Source of the DNA: Todiramphus chloris collaris
Lineage: Eukaryota > Chordata > Aves > Coraciiformes > Alcedinidae
Direction: 5' to 3'
Length of the DNA stretch: 64,000 nucleotides
Assembly (NCBI GenBank): GCA_025345505.1
Contig: JANVCC010000021.1
Coordinates: 29,260,262-29,324,261, forward strand
The notes below the pieces were generated by a model that did no database searches, was not told the origin of the DNA, and saw only the letters and a program-made list of their open reading frames with translations. The number at the start of each line of letters is the position of its first letter. Within the stretch, counting starts at the first letter, position 1. A program made the translations under genes and the position numbers. Positions 49,790-62,400 of this stretch are shown in pieces.

Positions 49790-49925
49790 ATATACAAGTT
49801 TGGGTTCCTAAATCCACAAGAAGTCACATAATTAGCTTTTCAAAAATTATTATTGTTTTATTTTCAGTAATGCTGAGCACATCCCAGTTCCACTGAAGCC
49901 AAGAGAAGTGCAGGTGAGGGCTGGC
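49790..49925 (+). repeat. Old amniote interspersed repeat fragment
   Basis: The order 'gggttcctaaatccac', 'gcttttcaaaaattat', 'gttttattttcagtaatgct', 'gagcacatcccagttccact' and 'gaagccaagagaagtgcagg' matches a very common turtle/crocodile pattern ('tgctgagcacccacagctcc' followed by 'cattgaagtcaatgggagtt'). Its formal family is not known to me. Confidence 0.5.
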
Positions 49926-51360
49926 TGCAACTCTCCCTCACACTGTGCAAGGACGAAGGATCTCTCCACACAGTCAAACAGCAACATTTAAAATGCATCA
50001 AAGGAAATACTCTTTTACACAATGCATATTTAATATGTGAAACTCATTATCATAAGAGATAACAGGGGACAAGGGGTGAGTATTCATTGCAAGAATGTAA
50101 CTTAAAAGTGTAGTTGAATGAAATGACTGTGTGCACTGTTGTGTTTGATAAAATAATTTTAAAGTGTCTGTCCTTACCCATTTTATTGTTTAAAGTATAA
50201 GTCACAAGAGATGTCAGAAAAATTTGCTTTCCAGAGGAAATTTTGTAACTGTCCGTTAGTGAACTTGTGTCTTGATTTAGCCAGCAGTAGTTGCTATCAA
50301 AGGCCAATGACTCAAACAGACGGAAGACTGTGCTGATTGTGTGTGGCTTTTCCTGGGCTGTGATGATGGGCTATTCCCTGGCTTCCTCACACAGTCACTC
50401 ACACCAAATTGGGAAAAATCACAGTGGATATCAAGCAATTATCTGTCATTTCTTGTTCGGAGTACCTTTTTCCCTTTTGAAACACAGCAGTGAATTAAGA
50501 ATGTGGCACAGACCGTAGTCCTCCAGGTCCATAGCCAAAGGTGCTTTGTGTTGCCGAGGAGGAAAATGACTCACAGATCCCTGAAGTCTCTCTCTTCCTT
50601 CTTTTGTATTATAGAGAGCCAGCTGGGCAACTAGCTCGAGAAGAGTGCAGCAGAGTCGATAGTTCTGTCAGCATCTGAGGGACAGATGTAAATCCCAGAG
50701 CCAAGCAAGGACTAAAGTTCTTGGACGAGGAGTGCAGCAGGACCCATGTTCAGCCAGATCCTTGTGGTGGGACCACAATGTAGCAAGCATGCCAAGATGC
50801 ACCTCTGAGCTTCCAGTCGGTAAAGCTTGGTTTGGCTAATATATATATAATAATAACCTGACAAAAGTCATTCTGTCTTCAGAGAGTTTGTTCAGTGGCA
50901 CTGCTTGAAGTGAAAGATCTGAAAATAAATATCTCTCCCCATATTGTGTCTTGCTGGACTGATTCTTGTTTTACCCCATCATGACTTCCCAGAGTGTTAA
51001 GATCAATTTCCTCATAAAGCTATGCAACCTCCATGCAACCCCTCTGGTCACGGGAAAAATCTCCTTCTTTCTGACACCCCTAAGGCTTGGCTGCCACTTC
51101 CCCCACCATCCCTACTTCAACCAGGTACTTTACTTCTTCCAGAGCCTCCCAGCCCATCTTGCATGTACCTACTATGTCTTCCCATCTTCATCTCCTTCAA
51201 AGACTTTTCCAGGAAAGAAATTTCTTTCTTAATAAAGTTGCAGTCCTCTCTAGAAGTATTACCTCTGCCAAAGTGGAGACATCAGAACAAAATGAACAGG
51301 CATCCTTCCTTTCTGCTGCTTAGGCATACCTTTTGTAACAGAAAAAAAAAGAAAAAGGAA
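49926..51360. other. Unique non-coding sequence
   Basis: No recognised gene. An AATAAA lies near 50921 in 'gaaaataaatat' with no identifiable upstream exon. A TA run lies at 50838-50852. The 135-codon plus-strand frame (51022-51429) runs into an A-rich tract and a TA/CA microsatellite and is not credible as a gene. Confidence 0.45.
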
Positions 51361-51367
51361 AAAAATA

Positions 51368-51475
51368 TCCACACATACATATATATTCTTTGCATATGTA
51401 TGCACATATACATACACATATATATGTGAAGAATGCATGCACATGCACACATATATATGCATAAACATGTATGAA
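51368..51475. repeat. Mixed TA/CA/TG dinucleotide-rich tract
   Basis: Irregular alternation of ACACAT, TATATA, GTATGCAC and similar units. It is purine-pyrimidine alternating over much of its length. Confidence 0.85.
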
Positions 51476-54400
51476 AGTAAGTAGAGACAAAGCAAATCAA
51501 ACACTATACCACTTCTCACAATGATGCATTTTTCATCCAGCACTGGGGGTTATGAGAGAACTAAAAAGCACAATTGGCAGGCAACCATCCCTACCCAAAT
51601 GGGAAAATTTGTGGAAGATGTATAGACTCAAGTACAGTTTTTATGAATAAAATTTTTCATCTAATCTTGTTCTGACACACTTCCAAAATCCTTGCTGAAT
51701 TGCTGCTTCTTTTTTTCCAAGAAATGAGCTATAACCAGGCAGAGACATAGAAAATTATGTCCTCATGACTCAGCTCTGCCCAAGTTATGAACAGCTGAAA
51801 ACTGTTGTATTTATGGAAGATGCTGAGCATCTGTAGTTCTAGGTGGCAATACTTTTGCCACCAGTGCAGCAATTGTCTAGCTACCCTTGCACTGAAAAGC
51901 ATTTACAATTTTCACCCTTCATCATTAGACAGAAAATAATTTATCTCCTGAATAAAGAGTCATTTTAGACTGAGTTTTATGGTTAAGCAAATTAAATGTG
52001 TCTCTTTTTTTGGTGTTATCCTCTGGTTTAGAGTTTGAAAATAGTATTAAATATTTTTTTTTTATTTTCCAAAATGTTGTGGTAAACCTATTTAGTCAAA
52101 CGTGTGCTTCTTGGGAGGTAAATGCAAGCTAACCACTATTCTTAAAAGTTACAGAATTGTTTACTTCTATTACCCTTGCACAGAAAGGCCCCAAAGCCTC
52201 AGAGCCATGATTCTCTAAATCACTGCTTTCTAAGCTTGACTGATTGATTTAAAAGCTTGCAAAAGATTTATAATCATTGCTGTGTAAGCCACTGATTTTA
52301 TATTTAAGTCAGAAGACTGCTTTTAAATGACAGAAAACTTTAGACCTACCATTGGACTCAGCAGGTGATCCACTCTTTGCTCAGAATTAAAATGGCAGCA
52401 TTTCACTGGCCAAGTGTTTGAAGTGGAGTTTTGAAGCACACACACAATACATTTTATCTGAGATTATTGCAAAAAGCATTGAAATCTATGCCAGAATTTT
52501 CAAAGCTCCCCCTCTTTGTGTTTAATGTGGTAAGTATGCAAATAGCTGGATGATCAGTATTTTTCCACAGGTATTCTCAAAGATAATTTTAAGCACCTGT
52601 CTTTTGAGATTCTGTACAGATGGCCAGAATTTGAAACAAGATTAATTACTTCAGTAATTTTATGTTGGTCTAGGAGCAGAGTTAGTTTCACAGGTTGGTT
52701 GACTATGGGGTAAAGAAACAAAAGGAGGCTCTGCTGTACTGGAATGTAACAAACCACTTACACCCAAGTACTCCTGAGACAGTGAAAACAGAAAAGAGAC
52801 TAGAGGAAGAATAAATGAGAGAAGAGAGAAATCCCATAAGGCAGGCTCAAGGAATTTTTAAATATAATTTAAAAAATATTATCCCAGAGTGTAAAATCAT
52901 AGTAACAACTTTAAACCAGTTAACAAAATGAATGCAAATATGTAGAAATGCCACCTATTTATGTGATTAAAATCTGAATTTTCTATTTGACATTCTTATG
53001 ACTATGGAAAATGACCTATGACTGTAGGGAGGTACAAAGCAAGCTATTCAGAACACACTTCAGCACCTTTCCTGTTTTTTTCGCCACAATGATAAGAAAT
53101 TATTTGACATCAACACTCAGTTCAAATAAGAATTACCAGCTCTATTGACTGTCCACCTGCCTCTTCTTCTATATTCATGAAAGTGAACATTGGCATTGCT
53201 GCCAATGAAGAAGATTTAGATACTTTCAATAAGTTTTTCCAAAAATAATGTGATTTGTGAATAATTAGTGGATAGGGATTTTTTTTATAGACAATAAAAG
53301 TCTAGGGATTTGATTTCTTGAGGTGCACAACTGTATGTGGTGTATCACTTTTTCCATTTTGATTACTACCTCTGTATAGATGAACATTTTTTAGACTTTT
53401 CTAAGAACAGCTGAAAAAGGGATTCCCTGTAATATTGATCCCGTCACAACAGATCACACAAGTTTGAGAATGATAACACAGCCATACAGAAGCATGTCCT
53501 ACCCAAAAGCATGTCCCTTGGTAATTGTGACAAATACAGAAACACTGGTTTTTTGCTTTACATAACAAAGTGCTACTTATTGTCTATTTTTCTGACACAA
53601 AGATTGAGGATCAGGGTCTTGTTTTTAGTTTCATTTATCACGTAAGCTTATTGCAAGACAGTAAGTCAGGTTGCCTCTCTGTTAGTTAATAGCAGCTACT
53701 CAGTGACATGTTTGCTCGGGTAATTTCAGGTCCAGTGCCTTCGTAAGCTTTAGAAAATGAAATTGGTGCCTTCTGTTAGCTTTTGGCCAGCTATAACCAC
53801 TCACCCTCAACATTCATGCTGTAAGTGAGGCAGGGTAGGAATTATCTACTGCCTTCCAGTTAAGTCTGCAGTAAATAGTATAATATTCATCTGACCTATA
53901 GCAAGGCAACAGGTCTCTGTAGTCTAAGAGGTACAGACTGACACATTATAAATACCCTTGGAAGGGAAGGGACTGGTTGTGATTCCCTGTGCATCACTGA
54001 AAACAAGTCTTTAAATCAAAATGCGTGAACAAAGTGATGACAGCAAGAACCAGAGTTCTGGACCAAGCTGTAGGTGTGAGGTCCTCAGCTGGATGAAGCC
54101 ATCAGTAGGCAAAGCAGCACTCCTGTGCTGTTTCTTGTATTTAATTCCTCAGCAGCCAGCAAAATCCAACCCATAGCCACCTATTTATTCTTGACTTCTC
54201 TTCCTTGCTGGTTTAACAATTTATAGATTTTTTTTTTTCCAACTGTTCTTTTCTGTAACACAGCCCTTAAAACATGATAGAAAGATCTTAGTTGTATTAT
54301 GGCCATTTTGTGACTTGATGTCACTGGTATCTCATTTTTACCTGTGGCGTCTTCCAGCTTGTAAGTACCTTATATATGTTTAGTTCTCAGTTTGCCTTCT

Positions 54401-57400
54401 TCTGAGAATCTGGTGTAACTGCACAGACCATTAATCTTCCTATAAATTGGCTGCAGTATCTTTTTTCTTTAGGAGGCAGATTTTAGTTCTTTTATCCTTT
54501 TCTAACCCAGGGAGTAATATTTTATATTTAAAACTAGAATGCTGAAAAATGAAAGCCTAGATTAAAATACTTCTGGAAAATCTGAAGACAACTGAATTTA
54601 TTTTTTTTTCTAAATTGAAGGGCTTTGTATTTTCTGAAGTGTTTATGGAATGTCTGCTATCTGTACCCCTGAACCCCAAAAGTGAGGTGGTGCTAAGACT
54701 TGTTAGTTCTACAGTATATGTATTTATTTATTAAAAAAAACCCCAAACAAACTGCTGTGAAAATTGTCTATATTAACTGTTTCTTGTTTGTTGGTTTTTT
54801 TTTTTTTTTTTCCCCTTTTCCTTGTTTAATATTGCATGTCTGATAGAAGAGACATCTGAAACAATTCAGGACCTGTCATCATTTCAATATATTTTTTAAT
54901 TTTTTTTTTTTTTTCATTTGGGAAGTGTTTGAGACAGCAAGCTAATCTTCTTATATGTCTGATGTAATTCTCTTACAGTCACATCCCAGTCCTCATTGGT
55001 TTTTGAACACTATGGCAATACAAAGAGTACAAAGCATTTTTTTGATTACAATTCAAAATTCAGGTCACAAATGATATGCATTATAGCTGTTAGCACAGGC
55101 TAGATTTACAGCAAACACATTAAAATAATTAGCATTATTCTTAAATATGAGTCAGTATAATTGAAAGTGACAGATACTAAGCTGATGAAGGTAATAAAAA
55201 AACCTTAATCTAGTTGAGAGTGGCTGAGCAATAAAAAATATACCTTTGCAGAGAGCAAATGTTTCATGCCAGTGAGTCTGCAGAGAGTGTCCTGGGTGTG
55301 TTCAGTTTGGGCAGACACTGCTGCTTCTGCGCCTGCCCAGGTTAAGTCCAGACTCCCTCTGAGCTGACCCAGCCTTTCTATATTTTCAGATCCTCAGGAA
55401 AAATGATGGCACAGAGCTGCTCAAAAGGCTCTATCCTTGCAGCATCTTGGATCAATATCTGTTTTCAGTGAGCTTTGAGGCACACCGTGAGCTACAGGGA
55501 AGGAGAGGGAATAAAGCTGAGTTGTCAGTTACTTGAGGATAGGGAGAACTATGATAGATGGCATCTGGCTTATGTGTTTGCTTGATAGTTTTTCATCAAT
55601 GTATGTCACCTTCCTTTTTAAGAGGTAACCACGAAAGGCAGCCAAAATGAAGGCACCTCTTTATTTTGGTGGATGCATGGAAATTGTGGGAAACTGTGTA
55701 AAGAACGGGGAGAGCTTGGCTCATCCCTGGGAGCAAGTCATGGGAAAACTTTCCTGGGTGCCACTGCAGGCAGGCACAGGGCGAGGGGCACCATGAGGAG
55801 GGAGCCTGTGGTGTGCTGGGGATGACAAGTGCCCATGGAGAGCAGGAAGCTGGTATGCTGCCAGAGTGCTGAAGCAGGCCCTCCCCCCCACCCCCGACTT
55901 TTCCCAAGGACCTGGGAAGACACAGAGCTTGCTGCAATAGAAAAGCTGTTGGACAAAGTACAAGCCTGAAGAAAATAACACATTCTGACAGTGAGCAAGG
56001 AGGATGATGGTTTATGAACCCTTTCATTTCTATTCTCTGTTATTTTCAGTGGTTTTATTTAAAAAAAAACCAAGAGAGCCTGGTTTTGGAACTTAAACTT
56101 CTTTGGTTTTTTTTGTTTTCTTTTTGTGTTTTTGGTTTTTTTTTTTAATTTTTTTTTTGTTTTTTGTTTTTTTTTGTCTTTGAGGTAGAAGAAAAGAAGT
56201 TGCAAAGATGCATCTGAAAGGTTTTGAATGAGTTGGGGTCCTGTTGCTGGCTGCATTAGTTAGGAGGAGCAGACATCCTTTACGTGATGATTTGTCAGCA
56301 TTTTTTTTCTTTTAATGGCAGACTTTTATTTATATGAACATTTATGTGCAGTCTTGCTGCACAGTACTTTGACTCAGAATATGCAAGGACAGGACTTTGG
56401 GTCCATAAATAGCGTTATATGTAAAACTCCATTAATGTCACCATGCAGAAGCTGCACTGTCCCAACTTATTGTCCTGTCTACATTGTCCTTTCCTACTGC
56501 ATGGAACTACGTTCCCAGAGACAGCAGCATATTTGTACTGCCACCAAATCAGGTTTTGAGTCAGTTTATCCCTCATAAAGCATGAGTAGGGACAGGTGAC
56601 AACCACATCTTAATCTTAGCATGAAACAGATGAATGAGGCAGAGTCCAGACTTGCGTTTTGCCTGCTGGTTGTTTTGTTTTAACTTAAATAACAACAAAC
56701 AAAAAGAATCTGACACTGTTCTTGCTTCTGAACTGGACTGCATTGAGGATTTCTCTCTTTGTTCTATCTGGGTTTCCATGACTCAAAAAAATACCCAAAC
56801 ACCTCTCTATCCGGCTGCTGTAAATATCCTGTGGTTGATCTAACACAACCAAACAGCTCAAGATCCAAACACCTGATGGCAAGGAGAATTGCTGAGGGAG
56901 TCTCTCATATCCATGTAGATGTTAGAGGCTGATACTGCGTGGCGTGAGCCAGGAACCAGTGCAGCTGTAAAGAAAGGGGCCCATGGAGACTGACTGGCCT
57001 GGCTTATCTCACCTGTGCAGAGTTATAAGCACTTGGAGCAGATGAGGACTGGGAGCTTTGAGAACTGCTTACCCTGTGTGATCAAATACAGGACAGAAAT
57101 CACTTACACTTTACTGTGGTTTACATGCACTGAAAAAGTCCGGAAGGAACTATGCCAACTGTAGCTAAGTTTCAGTAATAAGGAAGAGTAACTATAGTTA
57201 TAAGATCAACCAAAAATAGGCATGAAGGACTGTGGAGAAAACCAACCAGGGACAGGTTATTGCTTCATTCAACAGTCTAGAAACATGGTCTGTGGGACCT
57301 GAACAGTTAATGGAAAACACAGACATGAGCTGCGCGTGTGTGAAAAACATGGTTTTGAGATCCATTTCAATGTATTTTCAGCAGTATATAAAATAAAAAT

Positions 57401-58565
57401 CAGTGAATTTCAAAGGTGAAATTTAATCCTGAATTCTGGTTCTTTTTTCCTGCATGATGTCACCATAACCCCTAGGTGGTATTCAAACTTTATAAACCAA
57501 ATTTGTCTGTTATTTGTTCTATTTGTCATGCATTTGATGTGCAGTGCAATTTTCAGAGATTAAAATGATATATCCCTAATTCTTGGATGCTCTTTGATCA
57601 TGTTTATTCCCTTACTCCTTTAAACATTGCTGAATAATTGTATATGCATTCACTGGCCGACAAGTACATTCCCTGTTTGATGGGCTAATTATGGAGAGAC
57701 ACTAGTCACTTCATAGTTAAGTTTGTAACTAGCTTTGAGTTGTAAGGCCAGTTTTGATCTCTCTTCTAACTGAACTATAATAAATCCATACAACAGAAAG
57801 TTAGGACGTATGGTATGGTTGGATAAAATTTTGTGAAGTTTTGTGGTTAACTGTGTGTTTCACCAGACAAAATTTAATGCTTTACTGTTAGAAAATTATT
57901 TTCTACCTTATTGACCTCTCAGAAATATTCCTTATCTCTATGCTGGGAAAGTATATCACATTAGTTTTGATACAACTGGATATGTTTATCTTGGTTCTGA
58001 ATGAATTTGGGAGAGCCTGTTAAATATTCTAGTCATAGAGAGGGGAATTTCAGCATTTCCTTAGTAATCTGTTGAGGATTTTATACAAGTATCTGCTAGA
58101 TGCCAAAAAAATAGCAAGCACCCAGACTCCACAGGATGGGTTATTCTCCTGCATGACCTCCGTCTTTCCAGTTATACCTCATAGCCCTATGGAACGGAAA
58201 GGCTAAATAAACCTTCCAGAAATAAGTTCAGCATAACAGTGTCACAGAAAAACCTTCAATATCCCCTGAAATTCCAAAAGAAAAGGTTACTAAAGTGCAG
58301 CTGGGTGAGCAGAGCCAGCCCGGGGTACATACCTGGTAAGAAACATACCGCCTGGCTAAATGAGGATGCTGTCACTGTATTAACAGCTGTTCATCTCCCT
58401 GGAGTAAAACCAGCTAATGTTGCTGGCAAAGCTGGATCTCACCTGGGAATAATAACTTCTAATGCAGTATATAGTAACAGCCATACTTTCTCTGATCTGT
58501 CACAAGGGACTCTGCTGGGACAGGAGACACATGAACCATTCAAGGTGCAGAAACATATTCCCTGT
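51476..58565. other. Unique non-coding sequence
   Basis: Long T-rich runs occur at 54792-54816, 54899-54914 and 56104-56177. A locally GC-rich patch lies at 55680-55920; it gives overlapping minus-strand frames up to 143 codons without recognisable domains. Sections 52240-52460 and 55070-55170 are repeat-free and look like possible conserved non-coding sequence, impression only. Confidence 0.4.
56104..56177. repeat. T-rich low-complexity tract with G interruptions
   Basis: Nearly all T with single or double G and rare A, as in 'ggttttttttgttttc'. It is antisense to an A/C-rich type of tract found elsewhere in the window. Confidence 0.9.
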
Positions 58566-58569
58566 CTTG

Positions 58570-58589
58570 CTATATATATATATATATAT
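58570..58589. repeat. (TA)10 microsatellite
   Basis: An uninterrupted TA run between 'gtcttgc' and 'tgctcag'. Confidence 0.9.
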
Positions 58590-58774
58590 GCTCAGGATTG
58601 ACCTGCTGGTGTCCTACTGGGTTGCAAAACCCTTGGGGCTCTTCCAACCCCCTCACACAGCAGAGCTGCCCAAGGTTTCAGGAATGCTCATTTAAATACC
58701 AACAAAACCAGACCTGCTGGACGCTGAGTAGAAGGTAGAAAAAAAATCCAAACTACACAGAGCAGTTTGCTGGT
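58590..58774. other. Short unique stretch
   Basis: Nothing recognised. Confidence 0.5.
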
Positions 58775-58835
58775 ATGGGAAAAATCCTTCCCATCCCTCA
58801 CACCTGGCAATCAGCCTTCCCATCTGCAACAGAAG
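58775..58835 (+). repeat. Old CR1/L3-associated repeat fragment
   Basis: 'ggaaaaatccttcccatccc' followed by 'cacctggcaatcagcc' matches the pattern 'aaaaaattccttcccgaccc' and 'tggcgatcag' common in old amniote LINE copies. The fragment is too short for a firm call. Confidence 0.4.
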
Positions 58836-61800
58836 AAAGCTGGCAATTAGATGCAGGGAGAGGCTGAAACAGGCAATTGTAAGCAGCAAACCTTCTGAGG
58901 ATAGGGGCTCCTGTCAGGAAACTCACTGAAGAGGAACCAGTAACTGGCCCAATTACAGGGTAAAGCTGTTTCTGGGAACTTTCATCTTAGCCTAACATTG
59001 TAATTCTGGTATTGTATGAGGCTCCACTTCCACTTGAAATCTGTGTTGTTCTGTTATCTAGTGGAGGGGTTCTCTTTATTTTGTGTTAATATACTGATGT
59101 AATTTATCTATGGGTACAGTTACATATACACATATGGTGTGTTTATATGCATATATGTACAGAATACACACACACATATATGTATTTTTTCTGTAGCAGG
59201 GTAATCTCTTTTCATTCTCTAAGGGGTGAAGCTATGCTGGTATACACATGAACATAGGGATATATTCCAATTTTGTTCCTGCTAGCGTAGGGGCTATACT
59301 AGGAACTTTGGCTTGTATTTTGTGCTGGCTGGAATGTGATTTTACTTTTCACAGTATTTCCATTTTGACAGAAGGCAAAGTGTAGAGGCAGTGACAACAC
59401 CAAAGGGGAAAAACCTGCTTTCACTAGTAGAGCTCCTGTTTGAAGAGCTGGCTTAAGAAGTTTTACTTAGTAAAGCACTCTTTTGTCAGCATAAGCTCTA
59501 TTTATACTGGAAAGACTTAGTGGAATAAAGCAACAAATCATACATGATCTGGAAACCTCACCAGGGGTTGCACCACTTCTGTTAGTGTAGCTGTTCTGGG
59601 CAAAGAAAACCCTAGTGTGGTATTCTTTTGTGCCTCTGGACAGGAAGGTTTAATGAAAAGGAGGTATATATGAGTCTGTTGGTTTGGCACTGAATAAACA
59701 CCTACCTAATTATCCTTAATATAGTTTGCATCATCGTTATAACCATTTTTCTGTCAAATTATGTGGTTTATTCCACAGACCTTCCAGCTGCTTTCTACTA
59801 CCCTGTTTGCAAATCCCATTGTTCCTTTTCTGGGAGCACAAATATGAAAAAAAAATTTAATAATTTCAGTTTTCCAAGTTGCAATGTCATTCTGACACAA
59901 TACACAGTAATATGGAGTGTGGTGGTGTAGTAAGAGCTATTAATTAAATTTCTTTTTCATTGTCTTTTTTTCTTTTCCCAGAGAAGCTCTGTCTGTTTCA
60001 TCTTTTGAATAAGTATTTTGAACAGGTTAGAACTATAAATCTAGTATTGCTAAATCCTACAGCAAAAAAATAGCTTATGAAATATATCGATTACAACTGG
60101 TAATGATTTCCCCCCCCCTCTCTTCACTGGAGGCAAATAAATAACCACGGAAGTACAATGGAATTGTCATGGCTGGAGCTTTTGCTTTCCTGCGTTACAG
60201 AAGCCTGTGAATATCCTTAGGAATAAGCTTTATTTTTCAGCATGATAAAGTTCATTGTCTTTGCTTCTAAGTTCTTACTGAATTTGATAGTGAATACAAA
60301 TGATTAACAATTACATGTCCTCAGAATTCCTGAATTGTTTCCTGTGTCAGGGCTGCGAGTCTATTAAGAAGCGATTAGGGAGGATCTCCTTCAAGTCTCC
60401 TTCGCATCAGGATTCTCCCTTTTTTGGTTCAGTTAACTTGAGGTGGGAGTTGCCTGTGATATTTTCTACACTTCACCTTCTGAGGTTATGGGCACTATTC
60501 ATATGCCAGATCTCCCTCTGAGATGAATAAGTACGACTTTTATGAATTTTTCTTCACTTGTAGAATTTAATTTACATGAATAATTAGAAAGGGATGAGTT
60601 AAAACTCCTATTTAAAGGGCTAGCACCCTTTCGTTAGCCTATTGTCCATCTTTGGAACCCAATTGTTTTTAAAAGGATCTGGGCTCTTCTCCATAGGGAT
60701 TCTCGTCTTTGTAGTTTTGCCTTGATCTAAATTAGCTTGTTGTAAAGGAGATTTTGGGATGAGGTTTGACAAAGAAGAACTGTTATCTAGAGCACTAAAG
60801 GGACTTTCAGTTTTCACTCGGAAATGTTTGCTGGCTTCTTTTTCTGATGTGGCCAGGATTTGCTACCAGATTTATGACAATGTTGTTTAATTCATACATC
60901 AAAATAAATAAATGAAGTGCTTAACTTCATTTAGTTCTCTGAGCCGTTTCCTGTGCTGTTAGGGCTTTAATGAGCCCAGCTGCTCTGTAGAGTTGCTGAG
61001 GGTGGAAGCTGGCCTGGGAGGGGAAGGAACAGCTTCCCTTTGAAGTGCTGTTGTGGCAGGATCACTAAAGCAAGGCTTCGAAAGGGAAATTCCTATTTCC
61101 CTTCCTATCCTACTTCAGTGGGCTTGATGGCAGCAGTTAAAGTAGGGAGCTGCGTTAAAGCTTTCAGATTCAGCTTCTTAGCCATTTGATGCTAAGATTC
61201 AAGCTGGGACCTGTGGGGAGAGAGAAGAGAAAATGAAGAAAAAACAAAGAACAAGGAGAGAGCAATGTGCCTATAACAGCTCTTTGCACCCATCACAAAA
61301 CAACACCCACTCTGTGCCCATCCAACACATAGTGCTGGAGCTGGGAGTGCTAGAGTTACCTGCATTTGTCAGGATTTGTTTTTCTAACACCACTGAGAAA
61401 CAGCCACTGGTCTTAGGCCATGAGGGCAGAGGCAGCACAGCTTTAACTGTGTTAAGGGAAGAAGAAGGCAAGTCCTCACGGTAAATGGTGTCTCATTGAC
61501 ATTCAGAGGGCTGCACAGTGTTTCATAGGTGTTCTAGAGTCAGGTGTTAATTCCAATTAAATTCAGTTATGGCAATTCTCCTTATCTCCCTCCAGTAATG
61601 TATTTGCTGAAAAATTATGGTCAAAGTCATTCTCAGTCTTGTATTTGCTGAGTGCAATTAGCTACCCTCTGTGTTTGTATCTGCATATGTGTTAGAATAA
61701 AACAATACGACAAAGGGACACACTGGATCACTCCCCTTTTCCTTCACACCCCTTCAAACTTGGAAATGACCTGCAAGACCCTGGCATACAGCGCTACTCA

Positions 61801-62039
61801 GGAGATGGTAAAAAATTTGGTCCTCATAAAGATTACCTTCAAAAAGTTGCCTTCCCTACCTGCCCTTGCATTCAGTTAAATGCAAGGCTAACAAATTGTC
61901 TATGTCCCTGCTGTTTGGAGAGGCCTGGAACTCTGATGGATTGCACCTTCTTTCTTGGACACTTTATAGCTTTGATTTCACTTTAGGTTTGCTGTTTATG
62001 ACATGGGGAAGGGAACTGTTCTTTGGCCTGTTGGGTGTG
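58836..62039. other. Unique non-coding sequence
   Basis: It contains an irregular TA/CA tract at 59120-59187 and a short C run near 60110. No gene, exon or preserved repeat recognised. Confidence 0.45.
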
Positions 62040-62145
62040 GTGGTTTTGGAGCAGGTGCTTAGCAGATCCCAATGTCTGTTGCCCATAACTGTAGGCATCT
62101 AGCCTTAGTGACCTACCTGGTCCCTTCTAGCCCTGTGCTCATAAA
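62040..62145 (+). repeat. Possible CR1 3'-end relic
   Basis: 'ttagtgacctacctggtccc' and 'ttctagccctgtgctcat' resemble the usual CR1 3' UTR ending 'gatgacctcctgaggtccct' and 'tccagccctatgattct'. Upstream sequence does not show the RT end, so this is weak. Confidence 0.3.
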
Positions 62146-62340
62146 AACAGCTGCTTTAATACTGATGTTGCCTCTTTCCTGAGACATATGTTGGTTATGT
62201 TTAAAAACAAGCTAAGTGTGGGTCGCTTTGCAGTTGTTGCATGAGCCTTCTGTGTGTGAAAGAGGACTTAGCTTAAATAACAATGTCCACCAGAGCCCTG
62301 AATATTTTTTTGCCTGCTTGAATTGTGTAAAACTGTGGAT

Positions 62341-62400
62341 TAACATCAGTAATTCTCTCTTATATCTCTCTTAACATCAGTATTCTCTCTTACCTCTGTA
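62341..62400. repeat. Imperfect ~31-bp tandem duplication
   Basis: 'taacatcagtaattctctct' at 62341 is repeated as 'taacatcagtattctctctt' at 62372, with TATATCTC or ACCTCT endings. Confidence 0.85.

Noticed and set aside
50500..50960. Possible LTR or 3' exon with an AATAAA near 50921
   Set aside because: No TG...CA borders, no second copy and no upstream exon could be found.
51022..51429. 135-codon plus-strand frame
   Set aside because: It ends in an A/K-rich tract and a TA/CA microsatellite, and three frames overlap there. Composition explains it.
51368..51475. Possible structured RNA or CRISPR-like array
   Set aside because: The repeats are irregular TA/CA dinucleotides without constant units or spacers.
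55596..56027. 143-codon minus-strand frame plus overlapping 86-codon frames
   Set aside because: They sit in a local GC-rich patch where several frames are open at once. No domain, splice or promoter context was seen.
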